This document shows, piece by piece, positions 16,877 through 26,021 of a DNA stretch of 64,000 nucleotides. This DNA is from Paenibacillus allorhizosphaerae. Lineage in GTDB: Bacteria > Bacillota > Bacilli > Paenibacillales > NBRC-103111. The position numbers and the translations under genes are program-made. Positions within the stretch are counted from its first letter, which is position 1, and each line of letters begins with the position of its first letter. The notes beneath the pieces were generated by a model, which had not been told where the DNA came from, ran no database searches, and saw nothing but the letters and a program-made list of their open reading frames with translations. The stretch is from NCBI RefSeq assembly GCF_910594985.1, contig NZ_CAJVCE010000018.1:86184-150183 (forward strand), given 5' to 3'.

Positions 16877-16966
16877 ATACCTAATTTAGTATATTAATAA
16901 TTTAAGGTATATTGTATTATTTTAATGAAAGCGGTTATAACGAATTTATAGGAGAGGTTGATGGGT

Positions 16967-18271
16967 ATGAAACGATCGAGGAAGCTTCTATTGGTGAGTC
17001 CCTTATTACTGATGCTTGCGGCAGGTTGTTCAAGCGGGGGGGGCGATCAATCTTTGGCGAATAATGCAAATGAGGGTAAACCTAAAACTCCGGTCACATT
17101 GAAAGTACTTTTTACTAACCCCGGGATGACAGAGGAGATCTTTCAGCAGCTTATCGCTGAGCCTGTGAAGAAGCTGCATCCGCATATCTCTTTTGAACTG
17201 ATTCCTTTTCAAACCAACTTTGGATTAAATGAATTAGTAAGCGCAGGGGAAATTCCTGACATCATTTATGCAACTCCGTACATTCAAGATATGCTCGATA
17301 AAGATATCCCGCTTGACTTGACCGAGCAGTTGAAGAAACATCAAATTGATACGGCCCGGTTTAATCCGACCATTATGAATGCGATCAAAAGCTTCGGCAC
17401 GAAAGGAGAAATTTATTCCCTTCCGTATATGAGCCAATCGTTCGCATTATGGTACAACAAAGGTATTTTTGATCGATTTGGCGTCGCTTACCCGAAGGAC
17501 GGCATGAGCTGGGATGAGGCGATTGAGCTCAGCAAAAAGGTAGCCCGGACGGAAAACGGCGTGCAGTATCGAGGAATGGTCGCCACTCATGGCGGGATTT
17601 CGACGTTTGCATCATCGCTATCGATAGAATTGGTCGATCCGAAAACGTCGAACGCGATTGTTTCGGATCGCTGGAACGCCGTATTCGCCAAAGGGAAAGC
17701 GCTTTATGATATTGTCGATAATCGGCCCCTCAAGCTGAATGCAAGCAATGTTCAACTGTTCGTAAAGGATAAGACACTCGCCATGGCTCCATACTGGACC
17801 GGTGGCATGATCGGAAACTTAGCCCAGGCGAAGGATCTTGACTGGGATGTTGTGCAAGTACCGTCCTTTGCAGAAGCGCCTAATAAATATTATCAGGTCG
17901 ATTACCATCAATTTGTAGTCAGCAAAACAACCAAGCATATCGATGACGTCATGGATGTTTTGAAGGTGACCGTATCGGATGAAGTTCAGGCGAAGGCTGC
18001 CAGGATGGGGAAAGAAACCGTGCTTACGAATCAGAGCATTATCGATCAGTTCGCGCAAGATCTTGATTTTGTTAAAGGCAAAAACCTGAAAGGCATCTTT
18101 AAGAGCCAACCGTCCAATATGATTTATCAATCCAAATATAACGGTGCGGTATCGGGTGCGATTAACGCAGCGTTTAACGAAGTATTCGAAGGTAAAACGG
18201 ATATCAATTCGGCCTTGCAAAAAGCCAAAGAGGAAGCGGACAAAAAAATCGCCGAGTTGAAGTTGCAGTAA
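16967..18271 (+). CDS. Sugar ABC transporter substrate-binding lipoprotein (family 1)
   Basis: A membrane-anchored solute-binding protein. The signal peptide is followed by lipobox LAAGC and a Ser/Gly-rich linker; the mature two-lobed sugar-binding domain runs to residue ~435 and includes PYMSQSFALWYNKGIFDRFG, a typical hinge segment. ATG 16967 has GGAGAGG nine bases upstream; ATG 16961 and TTG 16958 are closer to it. It is followed by GH43 and GH2 genes but by no permease genes, so it must use permeases encoded elsewhere, or they were lost. The substrate is likely the oligosaccharide cut by these enzymes. Confidence 0.92.
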   Translation: MKRSRKLLLVSPLLLMLAAGCSSGGGDQSLANNANEGKPKTPVTLKVLFTNPGMTEEIFQQLIAEPVKKLHPHISFELIPFQTNFGLNELVSAGEIPDIIYATPYIQDMLDKDIPLDLTEQLKKHQIDTARFNPTIMNAIKSFGTKGEIYSLPYMSQSFALWYNKGIFDRFGVAYPKDGMSWDEAIELSKKVARTENGVQYRGMVATHGGISTFASSLSIELVDPKTSNAIVSDRWNAVFAKGKALYDIVDNRPLKLNASNVQLFVKDKTLAMAPYWTGGMIGNLAQAKDLDWDVVQVPSFAEAPNKYYQVDYHQFVVSKTTKHIDDVMDVLKVTVSDEVQAKAARMGKETVLTNQSIIDQFAQDLDFVKGKNLKGIFKSQPSNMIYQSKYNGAVSGAINAAFNEVFEGKTDINSALQKAKEEADKKIAELKLQ

Positions 18272-18335
18272 CCTCCTTATCGGTACGAGCGTCTCTCCAT
18301 CCAAGGGCAAGTTGATTTTGTAAGGAGAAGTTCGA

Positions 18336-20903
18336 GTGAATAAAAAACGTCTTAAATGGATTGGTTTGTTGTTTCCTATTCTCGCTATTATTGTTTTTGC
18401 TGCGTTTTTTCGAGAGCCGAAAGATGTGGGGGGCATAAGCATGGAGGGAACCGGTATGATTGAGAAACTAAAGGACTCGGATACTTATAAAAATTGGATG
18501 AGCTTGACCGTGGAGAAAAAAGAAGGATATGAAGACGATCCTCTCAACGGAAAGAATTATCCTGCCGGCGATCCTTTCGTTATGAAGCATAACGGGATTT
18601 ACTATTTATACCCAAGTACGCATTTCGGGTTATCCGACATTCGGGCGTGGAGCTCGGAGGACTTAATCCACTGGAAATACGAAGGGATCGTAGCGAAGGA
18701 TGAGCGCTTGAAGATGGCCTACGCTCCTGAAGTTACCTATTGGAACGGTTACTTTTATATGGTTACCTCACCGTCAGGAAAGGGTCATTATGTTTTAAAA
18801 AGCGATAGTCCTACGGGTCCCTTCACATTGGAGACAAGTAATCTTGGCATGAGTATCGACGGCAGCGTATTTATCGATGATGACGGCAAGTGGTACTTTT
18901 ATAATTCCGGTTCGAAAGGAATTCGCGGGCGGGATATGCCTACCCCGCTAACTTTCGGGGATGAGCACATTTTGCAGGGCACAAGCATGAACCACTGGAC
19001 GGAAGGGCCTTTCCTGCTCAAACGAAACGGTACTTATTTTATGACGCAAACGGGCAATCATCTGATGAGTAAAGGTTATCGTATCAACTATTCCATCTCG
19101 AAGGATGGCCCACTTGGCAAATTCGTCACGCCCTATAATAATCCGATTATCATCAACACAGATGACGGTTTTCACGGCTTGGGGCATAGTTCCACCGTGA
19201 TGGGACCCGATCTCGATTCGTATTACATGGTGTACCACAATAACAAAAATCCCGTAGCGCCGGGAATCGGTCACGACAGATATTTAAATATGGACAAATT
19301 AGTTTTCAACGGAGACAAGATGGACGTTCTCGGGCCGACAAACTTCCCGCAAAAAGTGCCGAAGCGGGCACCTTTTTATACATGGATACAGCGGGACGGG
19401 GCGGAACGAAATTTTGATAAGCTGACGCATGGAAAAACCACTACCCTCGTTAGCAAATCGAAAACGAAGGAAAGCTATACAGCGGAGTTCAACTTTAGGG
19501 CGGTTTTGGAATCTAAGCGAGTTGAGAGCAAGAAGTCTCAAGCCGGCGTTATATTCTCTTATGAGAATGAATCCCATTTCGGCATGGTTTCCGTGCATAT
19601 GCCTGAAAAGAAGCTTGAGCTTGTAAGCGTACAGAAGGAAGAACGTCGTTCCATTGCCGCTGCATCCTTGCCTGAAGATCTGGACCTGACCAAGCTTCAT
19701 ACGATTCGGATTGAAAAGGATCGGCAGCAAGTAAAGGTTTATTTTGACGGGATGCAGAAGTTGGATGCAGAAATGAAAGACTTAACGGCGGGCAGTATCG
19801 GTTACGTGTACGAAGATTTCGTTTTATTGCCGGATTATACCGCATTCAGTCATGAGGTGAACGGCACAAGCGATTTCGAAGCTTATAAGCCTGTTCCGGG
19901 GAGTATCGAGGCCGTACATTATTTGAAAGGCAAAGAGCGAGGCTACCATACGAAACAAAAACCGGAAATGCAAAATCCTTTTCGTCCAGAGGATGATATT
20001 GCGATCGATAAAACGGATGGCAATACGTACTTGGTCAATCTGAATCATAAAGGGGATTGGCTCCAGTATAACATCAACGTTAAGGAAGATGCGACCTACG
20101 GGATCGATTTTAGAGTAAGAGGTCAGAAGGAAGCCGCGGAACTGGAAGTTTATGCCGACGATCAATGGATAAGCAATATTGTCGTGCCTCCTGCCGATGA
20201 CGATCAAAAGAGCGGCTGGGTGAAAATGAAAGGAATCGGAAATCTTCCTCTTCGTGCGGATTTGCACACGTTGAAGCTTAAAGTAAAAAGAGGCGAAATC
20301 CATCTGCTGGACTTTGATGTTTACAAAACGGACTTGGAAAAACTGGATCGGACGATCGATCTGATCAAGGGAGGCGATACGGCCGGCGGTTTATTTAGCG
20401 ATTGGACCTATATTGGCAAATGGTCCGTCTCGAATCAGGGTTTAACTTCCGCCCCAGACGTGAACAGTATGGCATTTACGGGAAAAACAACCTGGAGCGA
20501 TTATACGGTCGAAGCGGATCTGACATTATCCAAAACCTCCTTGCAGGATGATGCGGGTATTCTAATCCGTGCTTCTAACGAGTCGACACATAAAGATCAG
20601 GTGCCGGACGCCTTAATGGGCTATTATATCTCTTTTTCACCAAGCAGAGTTGCTCTGAAAAAATTAAATTATGACGCTGCCGTGCTTGAAAAAGCGGATG
20701 TTAGCTTTCAAAAGGACAAAAAGGTTCATATTAAGATTCAAGCTGAAGGAAGCACGATTCGGGTTTACATGGACAACAGTCCGAAGCCTATCCTTCAATA
20801 TACGGACAGCAATGCGTTTACTACCGGTAAAGTTGGCGTCAGATCAACGGCTAATGCAGTTGTGTTTTTCGAGAGGTTAAGCATTAAAAGCGGAGCCAAT
20901 TAA
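18336..20903 (+). CDS. Multidomain GH43-type glycoside hydrolase, membrane-anchored
   Basis: An 855-aa enzyme with an N-terminal membrane segment (residues ~8-25, no lipobox) and a five-bladed GH43-like domain (~65-350). The expected acidic triad is visible: Asp79 in AGDPF (base), Asp175 in IDGSVF (pKa modulator) and Glu223 in WTEGPF (acid). Next come a concanavalin-like segment (~360-510), a CBM6-like beta-sandwich (~550-670) and a C-terminal domain resembling DUF1080/laminin-G folds (~690-853). GTG 18336 follows AAGGAG. It probably removes arabinose or xylose/galactose units outside the membrane. Operon partners are the SBP and the GH2 enzyme. Confidence 0.88.
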   Translation: MNKKRLKWIGLLFPILAIIVFAAFFREPKDVGGISMEGTGMIEKLKDSDTYKNWMSLTVEKKEGYEDDPLNGKNYPAGDPFVMKHNGIYYLYPSTHFGLSDIRAWSSEDLIHWKYEGIVAKDERLKMAYAPEVTYWNGYFYMVTSPSGKGHYVLKSDSPTGPFTLETSNLGMSIDGSVFIDDDGKWYFYNSGSKGIRGRDMPTPLTFGDEHILQGTSMNHWTEGPFLLKRNGTYFMTQTGNHLMSKGYRINYSISKDGPLGKFVTPYNNPIIINTDDGFHGLGHSSTVMGPDLDSYYMVYHNNKNPVAPGIGHDRYLNMDKLVFNGDKMDVLGPTNFPQKVPKRAPFYTWIQRDGAERNFDKLTHGKTTTLVSKSKTKESYTAEFNFRAVLESKRVESKKSQAGVIFSYENESHFGMVSVHMPEKKLELVSVQKEERRSIAAASLPEDLDLTKLHTIRIEKDRQQVKVYFDGMQKLDAEMKDLTAGSIGYVYEDFVLLPDYTAFSHEVNGTSDFEAYKPVPGSIEAVHYLKGKERGYHTKQKPEMQNPFRPEDDIAIDKTDGNTYLVNLNHKGDWLQYNINVKEDATYGIDFRVRGQKEAAELEVYADDQWISNIVVPPADDDQKSGWVKMKGIGNLPLRADLHTLKLKVKRGEIHLLDFDVYKTDLEKLDRTIDLIKGGDTAGGLFSDWTYIGKWSVSNQGLTSAPDVNSMAFTGKTTWSDYTVEADLTLSKTSLQDDAGILIRASNESTHKDQVPDALMGYYISFSPSRVALKKLNYDAAVLEKADVSFQKDKKVHIKIQAEGSTIRVYMDNSPKPILQYTDSNAFTTGKVGVRSTANAVVFFERLSIKSGAN

Positions 20904-20948
20904 CGGTTCAAAGATACAAAACATAACTCAAGGCGTGGGAGAAACGAT

Positions 20949-22712
20949 ATGACAACAAAGAAATATGTGAAAAATTACCCGAGACCTCAGTTCGTGAGGG
21001 ATCAATGGGTCGATCTGAACGGCGAGTGGCGCTTCGGCTTCGACGATGCGGGCATTGGTGAAGCAGCGGGCTGGCCGCGGAACTTCGGCGGCGACCGCAG
21101 CATTATCGTCCCATTCACTTACGAAACGAAGGCGAGCGGCATCGGTGAAGAAGCCCATCATCCGTTCGTCTGGTACAACAGACAGCTTGACGTTCCTGCA
21201 GAAGCTTCCGGCAAGCGGATTCTCCTGCATTTTCAAGCGGTTGACTATATTGCGAAAGTATGGGTGAACGGGGAATACGTCGGGAGACATCAGGGCGGCT
21301 ATTCGGCATTCACGTTCGACATCTCGCCTTATGTAACGTTCGGGTCCTCAAACGAGCTTACGGTTAAGGTGGAGGACAGCAAGGACGCCACGCAGCCGCG
21401 CGGCAAGCAGCGCTGGGTGGATGAGAACTTCGAATGCTTCTATGTGCAGACGACGGGCATTTGGCAGTCCGTTTGGCTTGAATATGTCGAGCGGGAATAC
21501 GTCGATGCGGTGAAAGTAACGCCGGATCTCGATGCCTCGTCCGTTCGCTTCGACTACCAGGTCAAAGGCGACGGGCACTTCGGGAGCAAGCTGCGGCTGG
21601 AAACGGTCATCAGCATGAAGGGGCGTCAGGTCAAGCAGGCAAGCCTTACGATCGATCGCCCTTGGCTTACGCTGGAGGTCGATCTCGTTCACGAAATGAA
21701 CGGCCCGTGGAAGCGGTGCTACTGGGCTCCCGGTCATCCGAATCTGTACGATGTGGAGTTTATTTTATACCGGGATGACATCGTGATCGACCACGTCTAC
21801 TCCTATTTCGGCATGAGGAAGATATCCATCGAGAAGGGCAAGGTGCTGCTTAACAATGTGCCGATCTATCAGCGGCAGATGCTGGATCAAGGTTATTGGC
21901 CGGACAGCCATCTGACGCCTCCTTCCGAGGAAGCGCTGATCGAAGACATCGAGCTTCTGCTGAAGATGGGATATAACGGTGTCCGTAAGCATATGAAGGT
22001 GGAGGACGCCCGATACTTGTATTGGTGCGATGTCAAAGGTGTGCTTGTATGGTCCGAGATGGCCGCAACCTTTGAATTCAACGATCAAGCGGTGCAAAAT
22101 TTCACGGAGGAGTGGATGGAGATTGTTCGCCAGCAGTATAATCATCCATCCATTATCACGTGGGTTCCGTTCAACGAATCGTGGGGCATCATGAACATCT
22201 TCAAGGATCGCAGGCAGCAGAAGTTCACCGAGGCGATCTATCATTTAACCAAAGCGTTCGATCCGAACCGCCCGGTCATTACGAACGACGGCTGGGAGCA
22301 TACGGTGTCCGATATATTGACGCTGCACGATTATGTGGAAACGAAGGAGCAATTTCTTAAACGCTATGCGAACAAGGACGAAATCGTAAACAATGAGAAG
22401 ACGTTCAATCAGTGGAAATACGCCTTCGCCGACGGCTACAGCTACAAGGGACAGCCGATTATGGTAAGCGAATTCGGCGGCATCGCCTTCAAGTCCGATA
22501 AAGGCTGGGGCTACGGCGGACAGGTCGCTTCGGAAGAAGCGTTCCTCGAACGCTTCCGCGGCATTCACGAGGCGATCAAAGCGACGGACTACATCGTCGG
22601 CTACTGCTACACGCAAATTACCGACGTCCAGCAAGAGGTGAACGGGCTCTTAACCGAGGATCGCAAGCCGAAGGTGCCGATCGAGAAGATTCGGGAGATT
22701 AATCTTTCCTGA
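20949..22712 (+). CDS. GH2 family glycoside hydrolase (beta-galactosidase/glucuronidase-like)
   Basis: A 587-aa intracellular retaining glycosidase. An N-terminal jelly-roll sugar-binding domain (residues ~1-180) and an immunoglobulin-like domain (~180-280) precede the TIM barrel. The acid/base Glu410 (FNESWG) and nucleophile Glu508 (SEFGG) are both present. No signal peptide is seen, so it would act on imported oligosaccharides after the GH43 enzyme. The DNA is visibly more GC-rich than the GH43 gene. A strong terminator follows. Specific sugar not determinable. Confidence 0.93.
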   Translation: MTTKKYVKNYPRPQFVRDQWVDLNGEWRFGFDDAGIGEAAGWPRNFGGDRSIIVPFTYETKASGIGEEAHHPFVWYNRQLDVPAEASGKRILLHFQAVDYIAKVWVNGEYVGRHQGGYSAFTFDISPYVTFGSSNELTVKVEDSKDATQPRGKQRWVDENFECFYVQTTGIWQSVWLEYVEREYVDAVKVTPDLDASSVRFDYQVKGDGHFGSKLRLETVISMKGRQVKQASLTIDRPWLTLEVDLVHEMNGPWKRCYWAPGHPNLYDVEFILYRDDIVIDHVYSYFGMRKISIEKGKVLLNNVPIYQRQMLDQGYWPDSHLTPPSEEALIEDIELLLKMGYNGVRKHMKVEDARYLYWCDVKGVLVWSEMAATFEFNDQAVQNFTEEWMEIVRQQYNHPSIITWVPFNESWGIMNIFKDRRQQKFTEAIYHLTKAFDPNRPVITNDGWEHTVSDILTLHDYVETKEQFLKRYANKDEIVNNEKTFNQWKYAFADGYSYKGQPIMVSEFGGIAFKSDKGWGYGGQVASEEAFLERFRGIHEAIKATDYIVGYCYTQITDVQQEVNGLLTEDRKPKVPIEKIREINLS

Positions 22713-22723
22713 CGATATGAGTT

Positions 22724-22771
22724 AAAAAAGCGCCGAAGTCGATTTTTTTTATCGACTCCGGCGCTTTTTTT
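22724..22771 (+). terminator. Strong terminator after the GH2 gene
   Basis: A long A-rich/T-rich stem (AAAAAAGCGCCG... with CGGCGCTTTTTT) closes the SBP-GH43-GH2 operon. The A and T tracts at each end make it functional on both strands. Confidence 0.9.
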
Positions 22772-22831
22772 GTGGAAAATCGTAACAAGCGCGGATACGC
22801 GGCTTGCGGATTGCCGGTGGATTATATTAAA

Positions 22832-22866
22832 TGTCGGGTGACAAGAACTTGATCTCATTCCCGACA
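22832..22866. repeat. Dispersed repeat, copy 1 (TGACAAGAA type)
   Basis: A ~35-bp unit starts TGTCGGG and ends CCCGACA (inverted 7-mers) with GTGACAAGAACTTGATCTC inside. A close relative occurs at 56353-56386, and partial relatives at 57455-57528 and 63673-63730. It probably represents a transposon terminus. Confidence 0.6.
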
Positions 22867-23195
22867 GATCTAGCGAATTGAACGGAGAAGATAAACGATA
22901 ATGCTGCTCCGCGAACTAATGAATAAACTACCCTTATTGGAAGATCGACGAATTCTTCTTGGCGAGTTAATGGTAGGCAATGATCATTATGGAATGTGCA
23001 ACAGCTACGCTGCACGCTGTTTTCCTTTGCGGCTGCAATTCGTCGGTACTGGGCGCCAAGATAATTATCAGACCCTCGTAGCGAATGAGAGGCTTCAGTC
23101 AAGGCAGAGCGGAGATATTTGTTGCCTTTTCCAGTCATCGAGGGTTTTAGTTTTTCTGCACTCTCGTTGTGTCCTGGAACCGCATAGCTGTGCTA
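22832..23195 (-). mobile_element. IS110-family transposase relic
   Basis: Read on the minus strand, the DNA encodes PGHNESAEKL followed by TGKGNKYLRSALTEASH and LGAQYRRIAA, the hallmark C-terminal blocks of the IS110/IS116 transposase (Transposase_20). After that the frame is scrambled by small indels and ends near 22832. The catalytic N-terminal half is absent, so the element is dead. It separates the GH2 operon from the RpiR cluster. Its end carries the dispersed TGACAAGAA repeat. Confidence 0.8.
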
Positions 23196-23247
23196 TGTGA
23201 TCGATAATGGACGTCAGATGTTCCTTGGGCGTAAGACATTTAGAGTC

Positions 23248-23277
23248 AAAACCATCGTCCCAGCGATGGTTTTTTTT
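23248..23277 (+). terminator. Terminator in the IS110-RpiR gap
   Basis: AAAACCATCG and CGATGGTTTT form a 10-bp stem with a 6-base loop, followed by T residues. No intact gene precedes it; it probably belonged to a gene displaced by the insertion. Confidence 0.7.
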
Positions 23278-23466
23278 GTACGCAATAGTAGAGCCAGTCG
23301 GGAAGGGATAAGGGATAAGGTGGAACTTTGAAGGTTTATATCATGAAAATAGATAAACAATTTAATTGTATGTATGTGATTTTTGTGATAATCTCTAAAT
23401 GTAGTAAAAATTACAACATAATAAATATAATATGTATTTAAAATACAAAGGGGCGAACCATCCGCC

Positions 23467-24348
23467 ATGAGAGAACTTCGATCTTCGCAAGCTTCCGGTT
23501 TGACAGGTGGAGTACTGCAAGCTATAGGCCAAGTATATAACCAGCTGCGCAAGTCAGAGAAAGCGGTTGCAGACTATACTATGCGACATCCCGAAGAGAC
23601 GATAAACAGCAACATCTCCGACATTGCCCAAGAGTGTCAGGTTAGCGAAGCGACTGTGATCCGATTCTGCAAAGCAGTCGGATTTTCGGGCTTCCAGGAC
23701 TTGAAGATCAACTTGGCTAGACTTTCGACGTTTGCAGAGGCTCCGACGCTTTATGAAAATATTCGCAAGGAAGATAGCTTGGAGACCGCCATCGGGAAAA
23801 TCCATTCCAACAATGTGCAGGCGCTAAATGGGACATTCCAGAATCTTGATTTGACGCAGTTGCAGAAGGCTGCGCAAGCGTTGGCCGACGCCCGCATGAT
23901 TTATTTGTTCGGATTCGGTACATCGGGTCTTGTCGCCGAATATGCCGCCTACCGGTTTACGCGAATCGGACTTTTGACGAAATCTTGCACCGACAGCCAT
24001 CATATTGCGTTGTCTACTGCTCTGGTGAAGCGAGGGGATGTCGTACTGGCCGTGTCGCAGTCCGGAAGCACGAAGAGTATCGTGGAATCGCTTGAAGAGG
24101 TGAAACGGCGCGGCGCGTTTACGGTGACCATTACCGGATACCCCCGGTCACCCGTCGCCAGAACAAGCCATATCGCCTTGAGAAGCGCCGTGCACGAGAC
24201 GCCGTTTGAAAGCGGGGGCATGCCTTCATTGATGGCACAGCTGAGCGTTGTCGACGCCCTGATGGTTGGGGCTTCGCTCGAACATTTTGATGAATCGATT
24301 ACGATGATCCAAGCCACGACAGAAGCTTTGAAATCGAAAAAGTATTAG
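23467..24348 (+). CDS. MurR/RpiR family transcriptional regulator
   Basis: A 293-aa regulator with an N-terminal HTH_6 domain (residues ~15-90; ISDIAQECQVSEATVIRFCK, then GFSGFQDLK) and a C-terminal SIS domain (~130-260; FGFGTSGLVAEYAAYRF and VSQSGSTKSIVESL) that binds a phosphosugar. ATG 23467 lies behind AAGGGG. It heads a run of genes with an SIS protein and a BadF-type sugar kinase, so amino-sugar or related phosphosugars are the likely effectors. Confidence 0.92.
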   Translation: MRELRSSQASGLTGGVLQAIGQVYNQLRKSEKAVADYTMRHPEETINSNISDIAQECQVSEATVIRFCKAVGFSGFQDLKINLARLSTFAEAPTLYENIRKEDSLETAIGKIHSNNVQALNGTFQNLDLTQLQKAAQALADARMIYLFGFGTSGLVAEYAAYRFTRIGLLTKSCTDSHHIALSTALVKRGDVVLAVSQSGSTKSIVESLEEVKRRGAFTVTITGYPRSPVARTSHIALRSAVHETPFESGGMPSLMAQLSVVDALMVGASLEHFDESITMIQATTEALKSKKY

Positions 24349-24370
24349 ACACCAGACCGAACGATATGGG

Positions 24371-25090
24371 ATGTGGGCGAAAATGGAAAGATATTTTGAG
24401 AAAGTGCAAAGTATTATCAAGCAGGTCATCCTAACGCAGGCAGACATGATGCACAAAGCTTCCGAACGATGCGCGAAGGTGCTGCTTGCGAACAAGCAGT
24501 TGTTCTTCTTCGGAACAGGACATTCGCACATGCTCGCGGAGGAAGCCTATTATCGGGCAGGCGGCTTCAAGCAAGTCAAGCCGATACTTGAAACCGCTTT
24601 AATGCTCCACGAAAGCGCAGTGAAAAGCACGAGGATGGAACGTATGGAGGGCTATGCGGACATTCTTCTGGATGAACATAAAGTCGGACAAGACGATCTT
24701 ATCTTTATCATCTCCAATTCCGGACTTAATGCGGTTCCGGTGGAAATGGCATTCGGAGCCAAAGCCAGAGGAGCCGCCGTTATAGCGATCACGAATGTGA
24801 AGCATTCGATGAGCGCCGCACCAAGACATAGCAGCGGGAAAAAGCTGTACGAGATTGCCGATATCGTGCTCGACAACTGCGGGGATCGGGGCGACGCCTC
24901 TGTCCGACTGGAGAACGTCGGCGTCGCGGTAGGTCCGACCTCCTCCGTCATCGGCGCGTTCATCATCAACAGCGTTATGGTGCAGGTGGCGGACAATATC
25001 GCGCGGCAAGGTCTCGTTCCACAGGTGTATGTAAGCGCAAATGTGGAAGAAGGCGACACCCATAACGCAAAATTGGCGGAAAATGATTGA
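24371..25090 (+). CDS. SIS-domain sugar isomerase-like protein (UPF0309 type)
   Basis: A 239-aa protein with a single SIS fold. LFFFGTGHSHMLAEEAYYRAGG and IFIISNSGLNAVPVEMA give the two phosphosugar-binding loops, and DNCGDRGDAS precedes the SSVIGAFIIN helix, as in the UPF0309 family. It is not a regulator, since no HTH is present. It probably isomerises or senses a phosphorylated amino sugar produced by the kinase encoded next. ATG 24371 or 24383 could be the start; neither has a strong ribosome site. It is 22 bp from the RpiR gene and 16 bp from the kinase gene. Confidence 0.88.
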   Translation: MWAKMERYFEKVQSIIKQVILTQADMMHKASERCAKVLLANKQLFFFGTGHSHMLAEEAYYRAGGFKQVKPILETALMLHESAVKSTRMERMEGYADILLDEHKVGQDDLIFIISNSGLNAVPVEMAFGAKARGAAVIAITNVKHSMSAAPRHSSGKKLYEIADIVLDNCGDRGDASVRLENVGVAVGPTSSVIGAFIINSVMVQVADNIARQGLVPQVYVSANVEEGDTHNAKLAEND

Positions 25091-25106
25091 AGAGGAATGA
25101 GGATGC

Positions 25107-26021
25107 GTGAAACAGTATTTGGTGGGTATTGATGGCGGTGGCTCGAAGACGGAGGCGATCCTGTTCGAGATGACCTCGGAAACGGCGCATACGATATCGT
25201 CGGGAGGGATCAATTCGATAGTCGAAGGAGTTGATGCCGCATCCCTCCATCTGAAGTCGCTTATCGCGCAAATATGCGACATAGTGAAGACTGAATCTGG
25301 CCAAGTGTTGAGCATGTGTATCGGATCTGCGGCAATTGTGAAGGAAACGGACGATCATTGGATACTGACGCTGCTGAGAGACGCGTTTCCCGAGGCGAAA
25401 CTGCGAGGCTTCATCGATTCCCGAATCGCACTGGAAGGAGCGCTAGGCGGGCGTCCCGGAGTTGTCGTCATAGCAGGCACCGGCTCCATTGCATACGCCC
25501 GGCGGCAGGACGGAACGACGTTGCGGTGCGGCGGATGGGGGCCGTGGTTCGGCGACGAGGGGAGCGGCTATTCCATTGGCTGCGATGCGCTACGCGCAGT
25601 GGTTATGGCTCTGGACGGGCGCGGCAAGCCTACATTGCTGACGGAACGACTGCTCACCCTCCTTGAAGTACAGCATGATTTGGATATCATTGACAAGGTA
25701 TACGGCGGCTACAGGAGAAAGGAAATCGCGTCATTGGCAGTTGAGGTTGCGGCATGCGCCGCGCAAAAAGACGAGATTGCCTTGCGCATTCTGGACGATG
25801 CGGGCCGGCGATTGGCGGAGCACCTGCTCACATTGGCGAACCGGGTAGATTGGGAAAGTCCGCCGGCATTATCATACGCAGGTGGTGTATTTCGCATGGG
25901 AGAAGCAATCCTCAATCCGCTTAAGTCTCACCTTGGGGAATGGAGCCGTATGTTGCAGGAGCCGCACCGAAGTCCGGCGCACGGTGCCGTGATGCTTGCT
26001 TTGAAGGAGCTTCAGTCATGA
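25107..26021 (+). CDS. BadF/BadG-type ATPase, N-acetylglucosamine kinase-like
   Basis: A 304-aa ASKHA-fold kinase. The phosphate 1 loop is GIDGGGSKTEA (residues 7-17), the phosphate 2 loop is VVIAGTGSIAYA, and a GGWGPWFGDEGSGYSIG block matches bacterial GlcNAc/glucosamine kinases of PF01869. The start is GTG 25107 behind AATGAGGA. The next gene overlaps by ATGA. With the SIS protein and RpiR regulator it suggests phosphorylation of an imported amino sugar in the cytoplasm. Confidence 0.9.
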   Translation: MKQYLVGIDGGGSKTEAILFEMTSETAHTISSGGINSIVEGVDAASLHLKSLIAQICDIVKTESGQVLSMCIGSAAIVKETDDHWILTLLRDAFPEAKLRGFIDSRIALEGALGGRPGVVVIAGTGSIAYARRQDGTTLRCGGWGPWFGDEGSGYSIGCDALRAVVMALDGRGKPTLLTERLLTLLEVQHDLDIIDKVYGGYRRKEIASLAVEVAACAAQKDEIALRILDDAGRRLAEHLLTLANRVDWESPPALSYAGGVFRMGEAILNPLKSHLGEWSRMLQEPHRSPAHGAVMLALKELQS

